A stretch of 64,000 nt of DNA from Mariannaea sp. PMI_226 (GCA_024336345.1 JANFOG010000018.1:1-64000), one strand, 5' to 3'. Counted from the stretch's first letter, positions 13,500-25,110 are shown. The notes: generated by a model from the letters alone, not told the origin. Translations and numbers: made by a program.

Positions 13500-15110
13500 T
13501 ATAATAACCTTACCTTTAGATATCTATCTCTTGCTACTCTAAAAGCTAAAATATTTAATAAATATCTATTTACTAACTATATTAACTTTAATTAGAACCA
13601 CTAGACTTACTTTATATTTAATAAAAAGCTTATATACCTATATTTTTATAATACCTTAAGGGATAGGAGAGAGAGATAAGCTAAAGCTATTTATCTAGCT
13701 TTCCAAAAGTTCCTTATAAAAGCTAATTTATTATTTAACTTTAGCTTTTTGGATATGCCTATTATGCCCTAAATTAATAGATAGAGTTATAATTACCTTT
13801 ATGCTTTTATCTTAAGTTAATATTTATATTATCTTATTAATCTAAATTACTTATAATTACTTTAAGCTATTAGTCTATAATTTTTATAAATAGATAATAA
13901 TATTAAGCCAATCTTTAATATCCTTAAGATATATTTTTAAGACTAGACCTTGGATTTTTAGAAGGCAGTTAGGCAAATTATAAGATCTATAATAAAATAT
14001 ATTTATATTTTTATCTTAATAATTATTTTTAATAAATTTGGTATTTAAGACTAAACCTTTTTTATTAATAAAATTAAGATTAAATTATATTAATATTAAA
14101 CTATTAAATATATTCCTTAAAATAGGGATTATTTAATTAAAAGGTCTAAATTATACATAGACCTTAGGGAATTCTAATATTTTAAATAGAAAAGTAGAGA
14201 TATTATAAAGAGCTACTTTAGTAATAGGATTATCTTAAAGATTAAGCTAAATAATTACTTTTAAGTTTAATATTTCTTATTAATTATTAATATTTAATTT
14301 CTTTAGATTTTAAAAAAGATTATTATTAAATAAATTAATAAAGAACTTAGAATTAATAATAATTCTACTTCTTTATTCTCCTTAATTTAGCTAAACATCT
14401 TTATTAATATTAGCCTAAAATCTATTTATTAAATCTAAATTAACCAACTTAAAGATAATCTATTTAACCTAAATATTAAAATAGAAAATAATTTATTTTA
14501 ATCTTCTAAAAATTAGAAATAGTTTGCAAAATTCTTAATTAATAAATTAATAAATAAGGAAGCTAATAATACTAATATCTAATAAATCCTTAAATAATTT
14601 AATTTAATTAAAAAGTAAATAGCTTTATTTATTATTATAAATATTAATAATAATAATATTAAAATTAATAAAAATATTAAAAATATCTTTTACCTTAATA
14701 TCTCTTTAATAAAAGAAATATAAAAGCTTTAAGGCATTATTTTAATTAAAATAAATAATAATAAAATTATCTAATATTATAAAAAAGCCAATCAATTCCC
14801 CATTAAACATACTTTTACTATTATAATTACTAAAATTACTAATAAATTATAACTCCCTATTATTCCTAATAGAAATATATAATATAATTAGTTTATTAAT
14901 ACTTATATATCTTATATCCCAAATGGTATAATAAATATAAATTAGTAAAGGGAAATCTATAATAATATAAATAAGGCCTTTAATAAAGAAAAGATTATAA
15001 AGGATTAAAAGTCTAAAAGGGAATAATAATAATTAATAAAAAAAGTTTATAAAGATTAATAAAAATTTATAGATTTAGAAAAGGATATCTTAATAATAGG
15101 GAGGTCTTTT
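13500..15110 (+). pseudogene. Second RIP-degraded plus-strand reading frame, unidentified
   Basis: In one plus frame a long stretch reads as protein-like sequence interrupted mainly by TAA/TAG at positions where Gln or Trp would be natural. Short readable segments include YNTLRDRRER and AIYLAFQKFLIKA near 13.65-13.73 kb and QFPIKHTF near 14.8 kb. It lies between the reverse transcriptase region and the right LTR. I do not recognise the family. It may be an extra 3' ORF of the element, the coding region of an outer element split by an inserted gypsy copy, or a captured gene. Boundaries are approximate. Confidence 0.5.
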
Positions 15111-15256
15111 CTTATTTTATTTAATAAAGCATTTAATTAAATAATTTACTATTAGGGAGATATATAATATCTAGGGAGATTTCTTTTTTATTATTTTAAT
15201 TATATAATATTTATATACTTAAGGGTAAGTATAGTATTATATAAGGAGGCATATAT

Positions 15257-15625
15257 TAAGGTTATATAACCTTTCTATTTAGGAAAATAAGTAGTGTATT
15301 TTAATTAATTAAAATAGATATATATTGCTAAAAGTAAATATAAAAACCTAGGTGTCTATATCTTTTAATAAATATTAACTTTAGTATTATTAATTTATAT
15401 TATTTTTAGGCTAATTAGGTTTAGTCTTTTTATAGAGCATTTAATTAGATACTTTTAATTATAATATCTTTTTTAAATTTATAATATCTATTTTTATTAT
15501 TTATTTATGAATTTTCTAGCCATAAGGGCTTGGACACCTATCATTCTTAAACCACAGCAGCTCTATTTTTAGGCTGGTTATATTATTTTATTATATTATT
15601 TTTCAGCTATTTCCTTACCTAAACA
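15257..15625 (+). repeat. Right LTR of the 12.5 kb element
   Basis: It is the same length as the left copy (369 bp). It begins TAAGGTTATATAACC, where the terminal TG has become TA, and ends CTAAACA. The preceding ATAAGGAGGC (15241-15250) is a candidate polypurine tract. The differences from the left LTR are mostly transitions. Confidence 0.88.
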
Positions 15626-16089
15626 AAATATAAATAGATAATATATTTAATTAAAATGTTAATTAGAAATATATTATTAAATTAATATAATAAGTAATAA
15701 AATAATTAATAATATAGTTAATTATAGTATATTAATTAATAAATATAATTATTATTAATTTAATAAATAACTTTTAAAGTAAAAAAATAAAAGCTTAATT
15801 CTTTATTATTTATTAGTTATATGTAGGAGTAAGTTCCTCTATTTAGTTAGTAGTTATCTTATTATTAAATTATTTAATAAATCTTATATAATATACTATA
15901 TAATATACTATATAATATACTATAATTTATTTAATAGCATTTAATAAAAATACCTTATTAATTACTATTATTTAATAAATAATTTAGAAATTATAAAAAA
16001 AAAAACTGAATATTTTAATTTTTTAATAATTAATTAAAAAAATAAGTTCTTTAGCTATTTTACTTAATATTAATTAAATAAGCGCCTTA

Positions 16090-17178
16090 ACTTTCTATTT
16101 ATTATATATAATAGTTCGTTCCTCATGTGCCACAACTTAGCCTATTGCATCCGACAGGAATGCCTATCATCTCCTCTCATCCCGCCCAGTTTTCAATCTT
16201 AATGTTCCTTATTCCCGCACTCGGTCCAGATCTAGATACAGATGTGCTCTCTAAACATCAAACACTTGTCCACTCTCTAATTTGTTCCTATCTTTCAACT
16301 CACTCATTTGCCGCCCCGTGGTTGCCTTCATGCGTTCCTGTCTCCGTCCTAGTAAGACGTTCTGCCACAATACCCACCCCCGTAGTTTACCATGCAAGCT
16401 AGGCCCGGGTACCGAGGTACATGACGCACAATAACGCCTGGCGCGGCCTGGAATAGAGCACAGAGCATCCCAACATGGCTATCTAAAAGGGGGCTCGAGG
16501 GCGTAGCGTTGGTTTATTACCAAAAATAATACTAATAATGAAAATCCCCTTCGGTTCCGAGCAGCAGCGCTGCGGGTAACTACTTCCCGCCCGCATCGTA
16601 GTGCACGATTCGTCCTTCTCACTCCGTACTTTCATCACATCTCTCGTCAACCTCCTTCATCGTCCTAATTCCCGTCAACTCCGCTCTCCCCCTCTCTTCC
16701 CTGTATCTGCAAAGGCATCCAACTCTGCATTTGGCTAAGCGCCACTAACACATTACTTTCCCCGTCTTTCTTTTCTTGACATGAACACAATTAAGACATC
16801 CGTTGCGCACTACACTTTTCTTCGCTTCTAGACTTGCGCGGTCTTTGATTGAGAAAGAACCCCCTTTTTCTTTGCTCTTTGCAGCTGACTAGATCCTACG
16901 GAATTTCAACTAAGCTGGTTCACGCTTGGCATTGCCTTTTTTTTTTTTTTTTTTTTTTCTTCTTCTTCCTTTCTTCTGAACTCTCTCCTCTCTTTCACTG
17001 CCGAGAGAGACGGTAGTTGCATTTGGGACGTGCAGGACCACACCTCTGGTACAGGGAAGCCTGCGGAGGCAATGGAGATCCAGTTTTCTATTCCACTCAA
17101 CATCAACCACAGTGATGGCAATGCAAAGTGAGTTGATGCCATTCTGTTACTGTCGTATCTGATTATCGAAGCCTATAA
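16090..17178. other. Boundary and upstream region of the Zn2Cys6 gene
   Basis: GC content rises sharply at about 16,090-16,120. No convincing gene is seen; a 91-codon open frame at 16127-16402 has no recognisable features. A run of 22 T at 16937-16958 and pyrimidine-rich flanks are typical of fungal promoter or leader DNA. The region is not AT-mutated, so RIP leakage from the repeat block appears to stop before it. Confidence 0.6.
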
Positions 17179-19492
17179 ATGAAAATGCATGTGCTGAGAA
17201 GACCTGTCATCAGCCCTTCCGCTGCATCTAGTCATTCGCCGAATGCCGCTGTTGCGAGAGGGGGCACCCATCGCTTTGCTCTCGAATCCCGGACGAGACA
17301 TACCCGACGTAGCTCTACTCGGGCGCGTACGGGATGCAGTACTTGTATAGTCGTCACCTAAGCCTTCATCTATGCTGTCCTACCTCTAACTGTTGCATCT
17401 CTAGGCAAGTGAGTTTGATGCCGCTTTGACCATCCCTTCCCTGCATTCTTGATCTCAAGCGGCATATTCGGCTCATTTCAGCATGGGACAAGACCTCATC
17501 CGAGTATTGATTAACAAGTTGGTTCCTAGAAAACGACATGTCAAATGTGATGAAGCCAAGCCATCCTGCCTTAACTGTATGAAGTGGCGAGGCTACTGCG
17601 ACGGATACGTTGACGCAATGTCATCCTCATCCCACTCCAAGACACCACCGAGCCCAGCCTCCATCCACAAAGCTAACTCCAGTGCCAAACTCATTCACAC
17701 GAAAAAGGCTCCTCTCATCCTCGAAGAGCCGAGTGTGAACACAAACTATTTTGCAAACGCGGAGCAACGTTCCTATTTTGATGAATGGTCGAAACTCTCT
17801 ATCAACTTCCTTAGCGGGGGATTGGGCGATACACGTCTTTGGACCGTAACCATGCCGCAGATTACTTTACACGAGCAGACGTTAAGGTATGGGGCCATGG
17901 CTGTAGGCGCTTTGCGGAAAGCCTGCGAAACAGACCGCGGAACTGTTTCACCAGGAGGTGACCTAACGAACACTAACACTAACAAGCACTATCTGAACGC
18001 TATTGTTTACTACTGTGAGGCATTGCGGATGCAGTCGAAGGCAAAACCCACGAGAGAAGGTCTTCGGACAGCCATGTTATCTTCCCTACTTTTCATTTGC
18101 TTCGAATCGCAGCGAGGGAATATGCCTGCCGCACTCAAGCATGTCATACATGGTTTCAGCATGCTCAACGAGCTTGCTGCCTGCACGAGCAGGGCGCCTG
18201 ATCTTGTTAGCATCGCTCCCGCGCCGCCTGCATTAGTAGAGGAGATCCTCGACTGCTATAAACCAATAGAGCTCCAGTCACGCTCCTACACGGCATCATA
18301 TACAAAATTTTTCTCCCCTCCCAAACCACAAGCATCAGCTTCGTCACGACCCCCTGGACTTCCGAGCACGAGCCCTACGGCCACTCCTACTGCATCGAGC
18401 CCTCCAAGCCAACCCGGATCTCCCTGGCAGGGTGCACCCCCTACAGGAAAATCATCACCTACAGCCCTGCCAAGTCCGCAAAGCCAAGGAAGCCCAAGCA
18501 CTGCGTCTGAACAGCAGCCATCAGTCCAACTCCCTCGAGCGCCTCCGCAGAGACCACCTCACATTGCCCCATTTTCAAGAAATTCTCCCTATTTCCGACC
18601 CAAGCTAACAAATATCACTAAACTTGAAGATCTGCCTCCTGCATTCGGCTCGTTGGGTGAGGCACATGGGTATTGGAGCCTAGTGCAGAGACATATGGTC
18701 CAGTGGGTTCCCGTGCTGGCAGCTACAACGGCACGGCTGGCTCTGAATAAGGTGGTGAATCTCGATGACCTGGATAAAAAGCTCTCAAGTGTCAAAGAAA
18801 ATCCCGTGATGACCAAATTTGTTGGCGAGTCGCGTTATTGGATCCAGAGATGGTCACAAGCATTCGATCCTCTGTTGAAAAAGTATACGGCCAACCGGCA
18901 CAAGGATATGAACCCCTATCTTCACGCTATTAACCTTCGAATTGAATTTCTCATTCTCTTCGTTTACACATCACTTCCGCGGTTCTCTTCCCTCGAAACT
19001 GCCGAGGCCCTCACTCCTCAGTACCACGAAATCACGTTGATCGCCGAGACACTCATATCAAATCGACCGAATTGCGGGTTTGCGATGGATTCTGGATGGA
19101 CATGGCCGCTTTTTGTTGCATCGTTTTCATGTAGGGATCACAAGGTGAAAGACAATGCAATTCGTATTCTTCAGCAGTATCCCATCCGCAACGCCCTACG
19201 GGACAGCCGTGTATTTGGGGCCATCGCGCTTAAGAATCGCGACGTCGAGCTTGCGATAGCCGCAGAGGGGCAGACGAGAGAAGAGCGATGGCTATTACTC
19301 CGGAGGAGGGATCTCGTGTTTGAGGATCTAGGTACGAATGTGATCTACCGCTCGGCACAAAAGAATCAGGCAACTGGGCAGTGGGAACTGGTGGAAGAGA
19401 TAGCACCGTTCATGGTGGAGGCTGATGGACTGTTGGATTGGCACCGACAACCGATATCGGAGTCGCTCTCAGCACTTTCGGGATTTTGCTAA
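17179..19492 (+). CDS. Zn2Cys6 (C6) fungal transcription factor
   Basis: Proposed exons are 17179-17344, 17405-17408 and 17530-19492, giving 710 aa. Exon 1 ends in RTGCST plus the first base of a Cys codon. A 4-nt exon (GCAA) and exon 3 then complete C-S-T-C-K-K-R-H-V-K-C-D-E. With the downstream CLNC and YC this gives the full six-Cys Zn2Cys6 cluster (C-X2-C-X6-C-X6-C-X2-C-X6-C), a DNA-binding domain. Without the micro-exon the first two Cys cannot be joined in frame. The middle carries a Ser/Pro-rich linker (around 18.3-18.6 kb). The segments on either side resemble the Fungal_trans_2/DUF3468 regulatory domain (NYFANAEQRSYFDEW; WIQRWSQAF). The start codon is uncertain because exon 1 upstream of the cluster is low complexity. 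It is the first gene after the repeat block. Target genes are unknown. Confidence 0.82.
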
Positions 19493-20880
19493 AGATACGG
19501 AATGTCCCCAGTTTGCTTTTCGTGCATGCGTGACGTGATAAGTATGGTAGACGGGGACGGGAGTTGAGGTCTTCCTACTAGGTGAATATTGACTGCAGGA
19601 ACAGCAGCTTTCGTGGAAGTGAAACAGACTCAAGCCTGAATAATGCAATAGTCTATACCGTGTCAAACAACTTTCATATCGAGCCTCTCGGGTCAAGGCG
19701 ATATTAGCTACGTGCATATCTCATCTTGCTAGATAATTCATCATTCTTCCCTCAAACTCTCTGTACTGATCAGCAACGGCCATCTTCTCTCCTCGACCTC
19801 AGGTCAGTTGCCTGCATCATGTGGGCTATCTCTTACCTTCATCCCATAGTTCCTTATCGAGTCCTCGATAATGGAAAGTGTCTGGCTTATTCGTGCCAGC
19901 GTCTTCCATACTACTTTCTACATATCATGAAAGCGCTTACCGCCATGCCTATAGGAACACGCCATACCTACATGGGAATGACCGTGGCCACTGTATACGG
20001 CCGCCCATATGGCGCCGTAAATCAATTTTATAGCTGATAAGTGCTGGGTATTTCGAGCAGCTGGACGCTCCATTTCCTAGGGGAGCGTTTCACGGCGTTC
20101 AACTTTAGCTTGGTATCGGCTTTCCCCTTGGGAGGGTGATATTTTGAAGCACAAATTGACCAGGGAGCCTTTTATGGTAAATTATCGAAACAAAGGTTGA
20201 GAGAGAGAACTAAAACTGACTCGCTCGATAGTGAAAGGTTTCAAGGGTTGTACTATGTTGTAATATCAAGGGGCTGTTGTCTCGCCATACAATGGTTGAG
20301 CAGCGGTGTTGGGATTTTCGAGCAGCCAAGAGCTAAGAAAGGCGTTCACCAGGAGAGTGTTGACAACTTGACAAGAAGGTTGACGTGCTTTTGATTGGAC
20401 ATGTGTGATGAGACAGACCCAATGTGATAAACTTGATGGAACAAACCCAATAGGACAAACGGGAAGTTGATGAGGAAAAGTTGATGGGAATGGTATGGTA
20501 GGGTTATGGTGCAGCTTATCCTAGAACTACGAGGTCGAGAGCGACACGTAAGATAAGTTTCAATGCGTCTCAGTGCATGACCACCCAGTTGGTTTATTTT
20601 CCATTGCTTTATAAGGATAGTTAGGGTTGCTACTAGTATGCATTCTCGATGGAGTATCTCCAATAAGGAGGATTTGCAATAACAAGAGATTATGTCTAAC
20701 CATCCCTTGGTTCCATTACTTAGCAGGCATGCCCTATGTCAGCAAGAGGATATCGTGACCCCAATCACCTTGAAAATTTTCCCAAGGCATTTTCTTAGAT
20801 ACCCTCCCCAAATAACCCACCATGAATGTGCGACTGAATTCGACCCAATAGAGTAGAAGCTGAGTTACTGCCTCCTCGAA
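19493..20880. other. Intergenic region
   Basis: Presumed 3' region of the Zn2Cys6 gene followed by sequence with no recognisable coding. Short open frames (up to 105 codons) show no domain, splice pattern or codon regularity. Nothing else was seen. Confidence 0.5.
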
Positions 20881-21436
20881 CTATCGAAGGATGCCGAACC
20901 ACTCGTCAGAGGGGAAGTTGCTGATGGCGGGACGGTTGACGAGGGGGGAGGCCATCTCGGGAGACTTGGCAGCCTCAATGAGGGTGGTGTCGTTGTAGGC
21001 CAACGGGAGGCAAGTTTGCTTCGAGCACATAGATTTGACCCTTCGCATACGGATCGTAAGTTCGCACGTAATGATGATGGTCAATGAAATGAAATGTGAA
21101 CCTGCTCTGGTGACCCTGTGGTGTCGGCCAAGTCAGCTTCCGTGTTTCGCTGATGAAGTTGTTGGCTCCGTCAATGGTGCCAATGATGCCGCGCGAAACC
21201 ATTTCTCGTGTCTGCAAAGCTGACTGTGCGTCATGTCCTATGGGGAGGGAAGGTTTAGTCCAGCTAGTTCCTAAGATCAGATGAGGAGGCTTGTGGTTAC
21301 TATTCCACATTAAGTGCCCTGCACAAGCTGACCGCTTACCTGGCAAAAGACGATGGCTAGTTCGTGGGGATTGATCACGATGACCGGTGTTAGGGAAGCA
21401 AAACATATCAGGATAATAATATTCAGGGCTGGCCAT
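20881..21436 (-). pseudogene. Frameshifted gene remnant, unknown family
   Basis: Two adjacent minus-strand frames look coding. One reads through GTIDGANNFISETRKLTWP and YDPYAKGQIYVLEANLPPV. The other continues AYNDTTLIEAAKSPEMASPL and ends SDEWFGILR-stop at 20881. The switch occurs in GTTGGCCTAC near 21,000, with no room for an intron; removing one G would join the frames, so a single-base insertion is likely. Upstream, a GTAAGC...CATAG segment (about 21,241-21,340) looks like an intron that keeps the frame. No start codon or complete 5' end was found, so the copy appears truncated as well. I do not recognise the family. It could alternatively be an assembly error in a live gene. Confidence 0.5.
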
Positions 21437-21866
21437 ACATATCCCTGCAACTTATTACGAAGTATCTATGCCCACCCGACCTGTTTCGACGAATCACGGT
21501 GCTGGAATCGGAATTTATTAGAGAATAGCCTCAGTTTTTGTCATGTCACAGGTGGTTGGGTTTTGAGATTAAATTGCTACTTTTCGAAACTCATTTGGTA
21601 TCTGGGTTATGTAGACAGTTGGCTTTTGTATTTCGCAATAGGCCCTGAGATTCCAAGAACTGGGGCTCTCTAGTCACTATCTCTGCTATCGGGAGAGCCC
21701 AATGAGACTCCATACAACGGTGAAGTATCACCACCTCCGGTCGTGAGATGAAATGCGGGCAATCGCCATCTATAGCGAGTTACGACATTGGAGAAGAAAT
21801 GCATCCAGACATATCGTTTGGCATAGAACCAATTTTGTTGGATACTCAACCTAAAGAGACCGTTAA

Positions 21867-21902
<36 letters not shown>

Positions 21903-24900
21903 ATGGGAGGTTTACCGTGTGGAAATGGTGTATTTGTTTAGTCTTAGCTTTCCGAAGAGTGACGCTCCGAAGTTGGCCAGCTGACCTGCTGATGGTGGAC
22001 ACCTGCCGCCCCCTGTTTCTACGATTAGGATGACTTTATAGATGGATAAGTATCAACTTTTGCACATCTCCGAACTGATAATACAGGTAATGGGGTAATC
22101 CCGAAATGACACTACTAAACGTTGGACTTGGATATCTTACCATGTACGCAGGACATACCTATATTAGGGATACTGTGAAAGATTGTATATGTGGAGGTTC
22201 TGGTAACTGGAGATGTCCTGTGGATGGTTTGTGAGGAGGGAGATAATAACTTGTGATCCAAATATGCTAGAAAGAACTCCATGTTGAGCCGTACCTGGAA
22301 GTGGTTAACAGCCTTGCCCAGTTATGTTGCAGGTTATGAGACATCTTACCTACTAGTCGCCTATATAATATATTACACAATATTCTGAAGCTCTCCTAAT
22401 CTGCTTACTGAGAGGAATGTGTCTAATTGGGTGCTCTGTGACAAACCACCCTGAAGCAGCAGGGAAAGGAATAAACAAATAAATAGATAGATTAGTCTAC
22501 CATGGAATCTGTAGTCTAATTTTTACTACGGAGTGAATGATGAGTGTCACATCAGCCGCACAATAGCAAGAGAACGAAATCGGTTGGGTTTCTGCCGATG
22601 ATCAGTTGTAGCGGGCTGGCGGCCGGTGAGCCAGAGTGTATAATTGATGAGATAATTAATTATGAAGGCCCGGGTTCTCGCGACTTTTACCATATTCCTT
22701 CATCAGGTACCTACCAACCTACCTGAGGTACTTTTGTCAAATTCTTCCACGTTGTTCTTTTATGTAACTCCCATTCTAACTAGGTACCATATGGGGAACC
22801 AAGAAGCAGGTGGCAATACCTAAGGTATGGTGCCTACCCTTGGCACCTAGAGATAGACACCTCAACGGCACAAATAACTCGTGCTCCCAGAAGCGGTGCT
22901 TTCCTAAGATACCTATTTCTGGACAAGAAGTTACCTGGCTGGCCGGTGTAGGTACTTGTGAGAACGCAGGCCAGGTCCCGAGTCAGGTCATATACACACC
23001 ACTCATAGGAGCTGATTACCTACGAGTAGTCATTACCGTTCCGTACCTTGTGTTGAGTAGTGCATAAACTTGTTCAACGCCCTGCAAAGTTCAGTAATAA
23101 AATATCAATCATATGGAGTGTGGAATACATAGATACTTAGATAGAGGAGCACAACGATCTTGGCACCTGCCATTATTACTACAGACTCCACTTCTCCGCT
23201 TTTCTCGGCTTGGCAATACTGTGCAGCCAATAGCAAAGGGCGTTGGCATCTGTAAGGCACCTACTAAACAAACGATAGATACGTGCCTGATAATTAAGAG
23301 TACCTGGCCTATTGCGTTGACTACCTAAGGCGGGTAGGTACCTTAAGTAGGAGACAGGTGGAGTTTGGAGGGTGTGCCTTGGGTTGATTTGTTTTTTATT
23401 TAACCACATAGGTGGCTTGCGGGCTAGAGCAGGCAATTGATTATTACCCCATACTAATCTTCGACCCTCGGAAATTTGTCCTGGGCTGCTCCACGCTTGG
23501 CAGTACGAAAAAGAACGAAATTTGAAGACTCAATTGAATCTGGCTGGTGTTGATAGCGTTGGGCTTCAGTCAGTCGTTAACACAACATGTATGGCATCTA
23601 TCAGAGCTTCGTCTAGCCCCGGTCCAGTCGTGCATCAGAGAGACCCCGGCCGTTCAAAGTACCTAAGCTGCACATCGCCCTCCGTTCTACCCACTCTGTC
23701 TAGATCTGTTCCACCAACCACTCAGTAAGGGCAATAGCTCGAGTGGCTGGGAATGGGGGGTTTTTTTTTTTTTTTTTCTTTTCTCTGTCAATTTTTCAAT
23801 TTCTCAATTTTATTCCTCAAAAATTTCCGACGTGTCCTTTCAAGTTTCGCTTCCTTTCGATTGCAATCAAACCATACCAAAATTACAGCCGACTAGGTAC
23901 ATAGAATAAGATGTCGAGATCACCCTCCTACTAAGGTTGGAAATTGCTGGAAAAGATACATGAAGATGGGGAACAGTACGAGGCCCGCCCAAAACGCTTG
24001 TTTCCGCAGCTGGTTCAGGATCCCACCGTCGTTGCGTCAGCACACCATTACGGCTTGCCACTCTTCTCGTGTCGACTTGCATGAAGAGGGCTGTGCAGCA
24101 GCAGGAACAGTCCGTTTTCACGCCACCACGCCTTTGCTGACTGCCAAAGAAGAAGAAAAAGTGATAGGAAGATACGGGCGAAATGGAAGGGAACACGATA
24201 ATAAAAATAAAATAAAATAAAATATAAAATACCGAAAGTAATTATATTATACTGTAAGGGGGAGAGGCAACATTTCGCTCATTGTTCGATACACGAATCA
24301 GACATTGGTCCAACAGCGGTAGTTCAGCATTAATTAGTTCGCTGTATGTTGCGTCAACGTGCCCCAAGACCCCTTTTCTTAGGTCCGTTCTACGAGCCGT
24401 TGTGAGACTTGGGACCGTTCTGAACTTCCAAAAAGCTTGTCCCGCTTCATACTCGGGATTGGTTTGCTGGCTAATTGGGGCTTTGTTGCTGGGCGGAGCT
24501 CGCGCTAAACCACGCTGGTGGCTCTCTCAGGGACACAGTCTCTCATTTCCCCGTTCCCTCTATCCGCATCTGGCTTGGCTCCGAGCATCCGCCATGGCCC
24601 ATGCCATATTAGCCCCGCTATTCGCTCCATCAGGCACTATTCCCTAGTACATACAGGTACAGGACACGCACAGGCCCGTTGCTCGCCGCCAACGTAACAA
24701 CCTCATCAACAACTGTTTCCCCTTCTGGTTTTGCTGATGGCCCCTGGAGTTTCCCCTCGCTTTACCATTCATTCATTCGCTCATTCGTTCCATCACTTCC
24801 TACCTTTAACCTTACTTGCTTCTGCGTCTTCGTGTATGTCTTGAATGAGTGAGTGAGAAAGAGTGTTTGACTCTTGTGTCCGTGTACTCGCCGCCTGACT

Positions 24901-25110
24901 GTGGTATGTATACGGCCATTTGAGACATTCTCACTTCACACACCTATTCATTCTTCTCTGTCTTGTTTTCTCTTCTTCCTTTTTATTCTCTCCTCCTCGA
25001 GGCGGCCTTGCCGCTATTGAGATCATACTTGGGCTTGGCATTGTCCCCCTTAGATTGGCCGTGAATAACTTCCACTTCCCGTTTTATTCAGCTGCATAAC
25101 CAACGACAAC
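21437..25110. other. Intergenic region with microsatellite and ACCTACC-rich stretch
   Basis: A (TA)n(TG)n microsatellite lies at 21866-21903. From about 22,690 to 23,340 variants of TACCTAGGTA/ACCTACC occur many times on both strands. A G6T17 run sits at 23755-23777, before a pyrimidine-rich stretch. The last 400 bases (24,700-25,110) are pyrimidine-rich, as expected of the promoter and leader of the GH17 gene. Open frames here (up to 121 codons) show no recognisable protein. Confidence 0.5.

Larger units (their letters stand above)
3138..15625 (+). mobile_element. RIP-inactivated LTR retrotransposon (Ty3/gypsy type), possibly composite
   Basis: Two 369-bp direct repeats (3138-3506, 15257-15625) flank 11.75 kb. 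On the plus strand, around 8424-8440, codons read Leu-Pro-stop-Gly-Ala, matching reverse transcriptase LPQGA with Gln mutated. At 8514-8546 they read Phe-Ile-Asn-Asn-Ile-Ile-Ile-Lys-Gly, matching the FxDD box followed by a KG motif with both Asp altered by G-to-A change. About 8.97-9.36 kb resembles the RNase H segment of fungal gypsy elements. Integrase is expected downstream but I could not place its catalytic residues. The family is usually 5-8 kb, so 12.5 kb is long. A polypurine-like tract near 11,053 and a second ruined frame at 13.5-15.1 kb suggest a nested insertion or an extra 3' ORF. The element is dead; no target-site duplication was identified. Confidence 0.85.
1..16090. other. AT-rich, RIP-degraded heterochromatin-like block
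   Basis: The block is almost pure A/T. I noticed only a handful of CG dinucleotides (for example near 1932, 3523, 3828, 4248, 6181, 9306 and 9450), and CA/TG are depleted relative to TA. No intact gene is present; reading frames are broken every few codons. Where ancestral coding can be recognised (8.4-9.4 kb, 13.5-15 kb), the stops sit where CAA, CAG or TGG would be expected, which is what C-to-T and G-to-A change at CpA produces. This is the known outcome of repeat-induced point mutation in ascomycetes. The block starts before the window. It ends abruptly near 16,090, where normal base composition resumes. A centromeric or subtelomeric location is possible but not shown; no telomere repeat was seen. 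Confidence 0.93.

Noticed and set aside
13500..15110. Starship-type tyrosine recombinase (DUF3435) as identity of the second ruined frame
   Set aside because: Considered because the region is large and cargo-like, but I could not find the recombinase catalytic residues or a convincing run of family motifs, and the flanking repeats are LTRs.
1..16090. Mitochondrial or plasmid DNA, centromere or telomere
   Set aside because: LTRs, gypsy polymerase motifs and RIP-type stops explain the composition. No telomere repeats, mitochondrial genes or rRNA were seen. A centromeric location is neither shown nor excluded.
16127..16402. 91-codon plus-strand open frame just after the boundary
   Set aside because: No recognisable features, no flanking splice sites, and composition consistent with chance.
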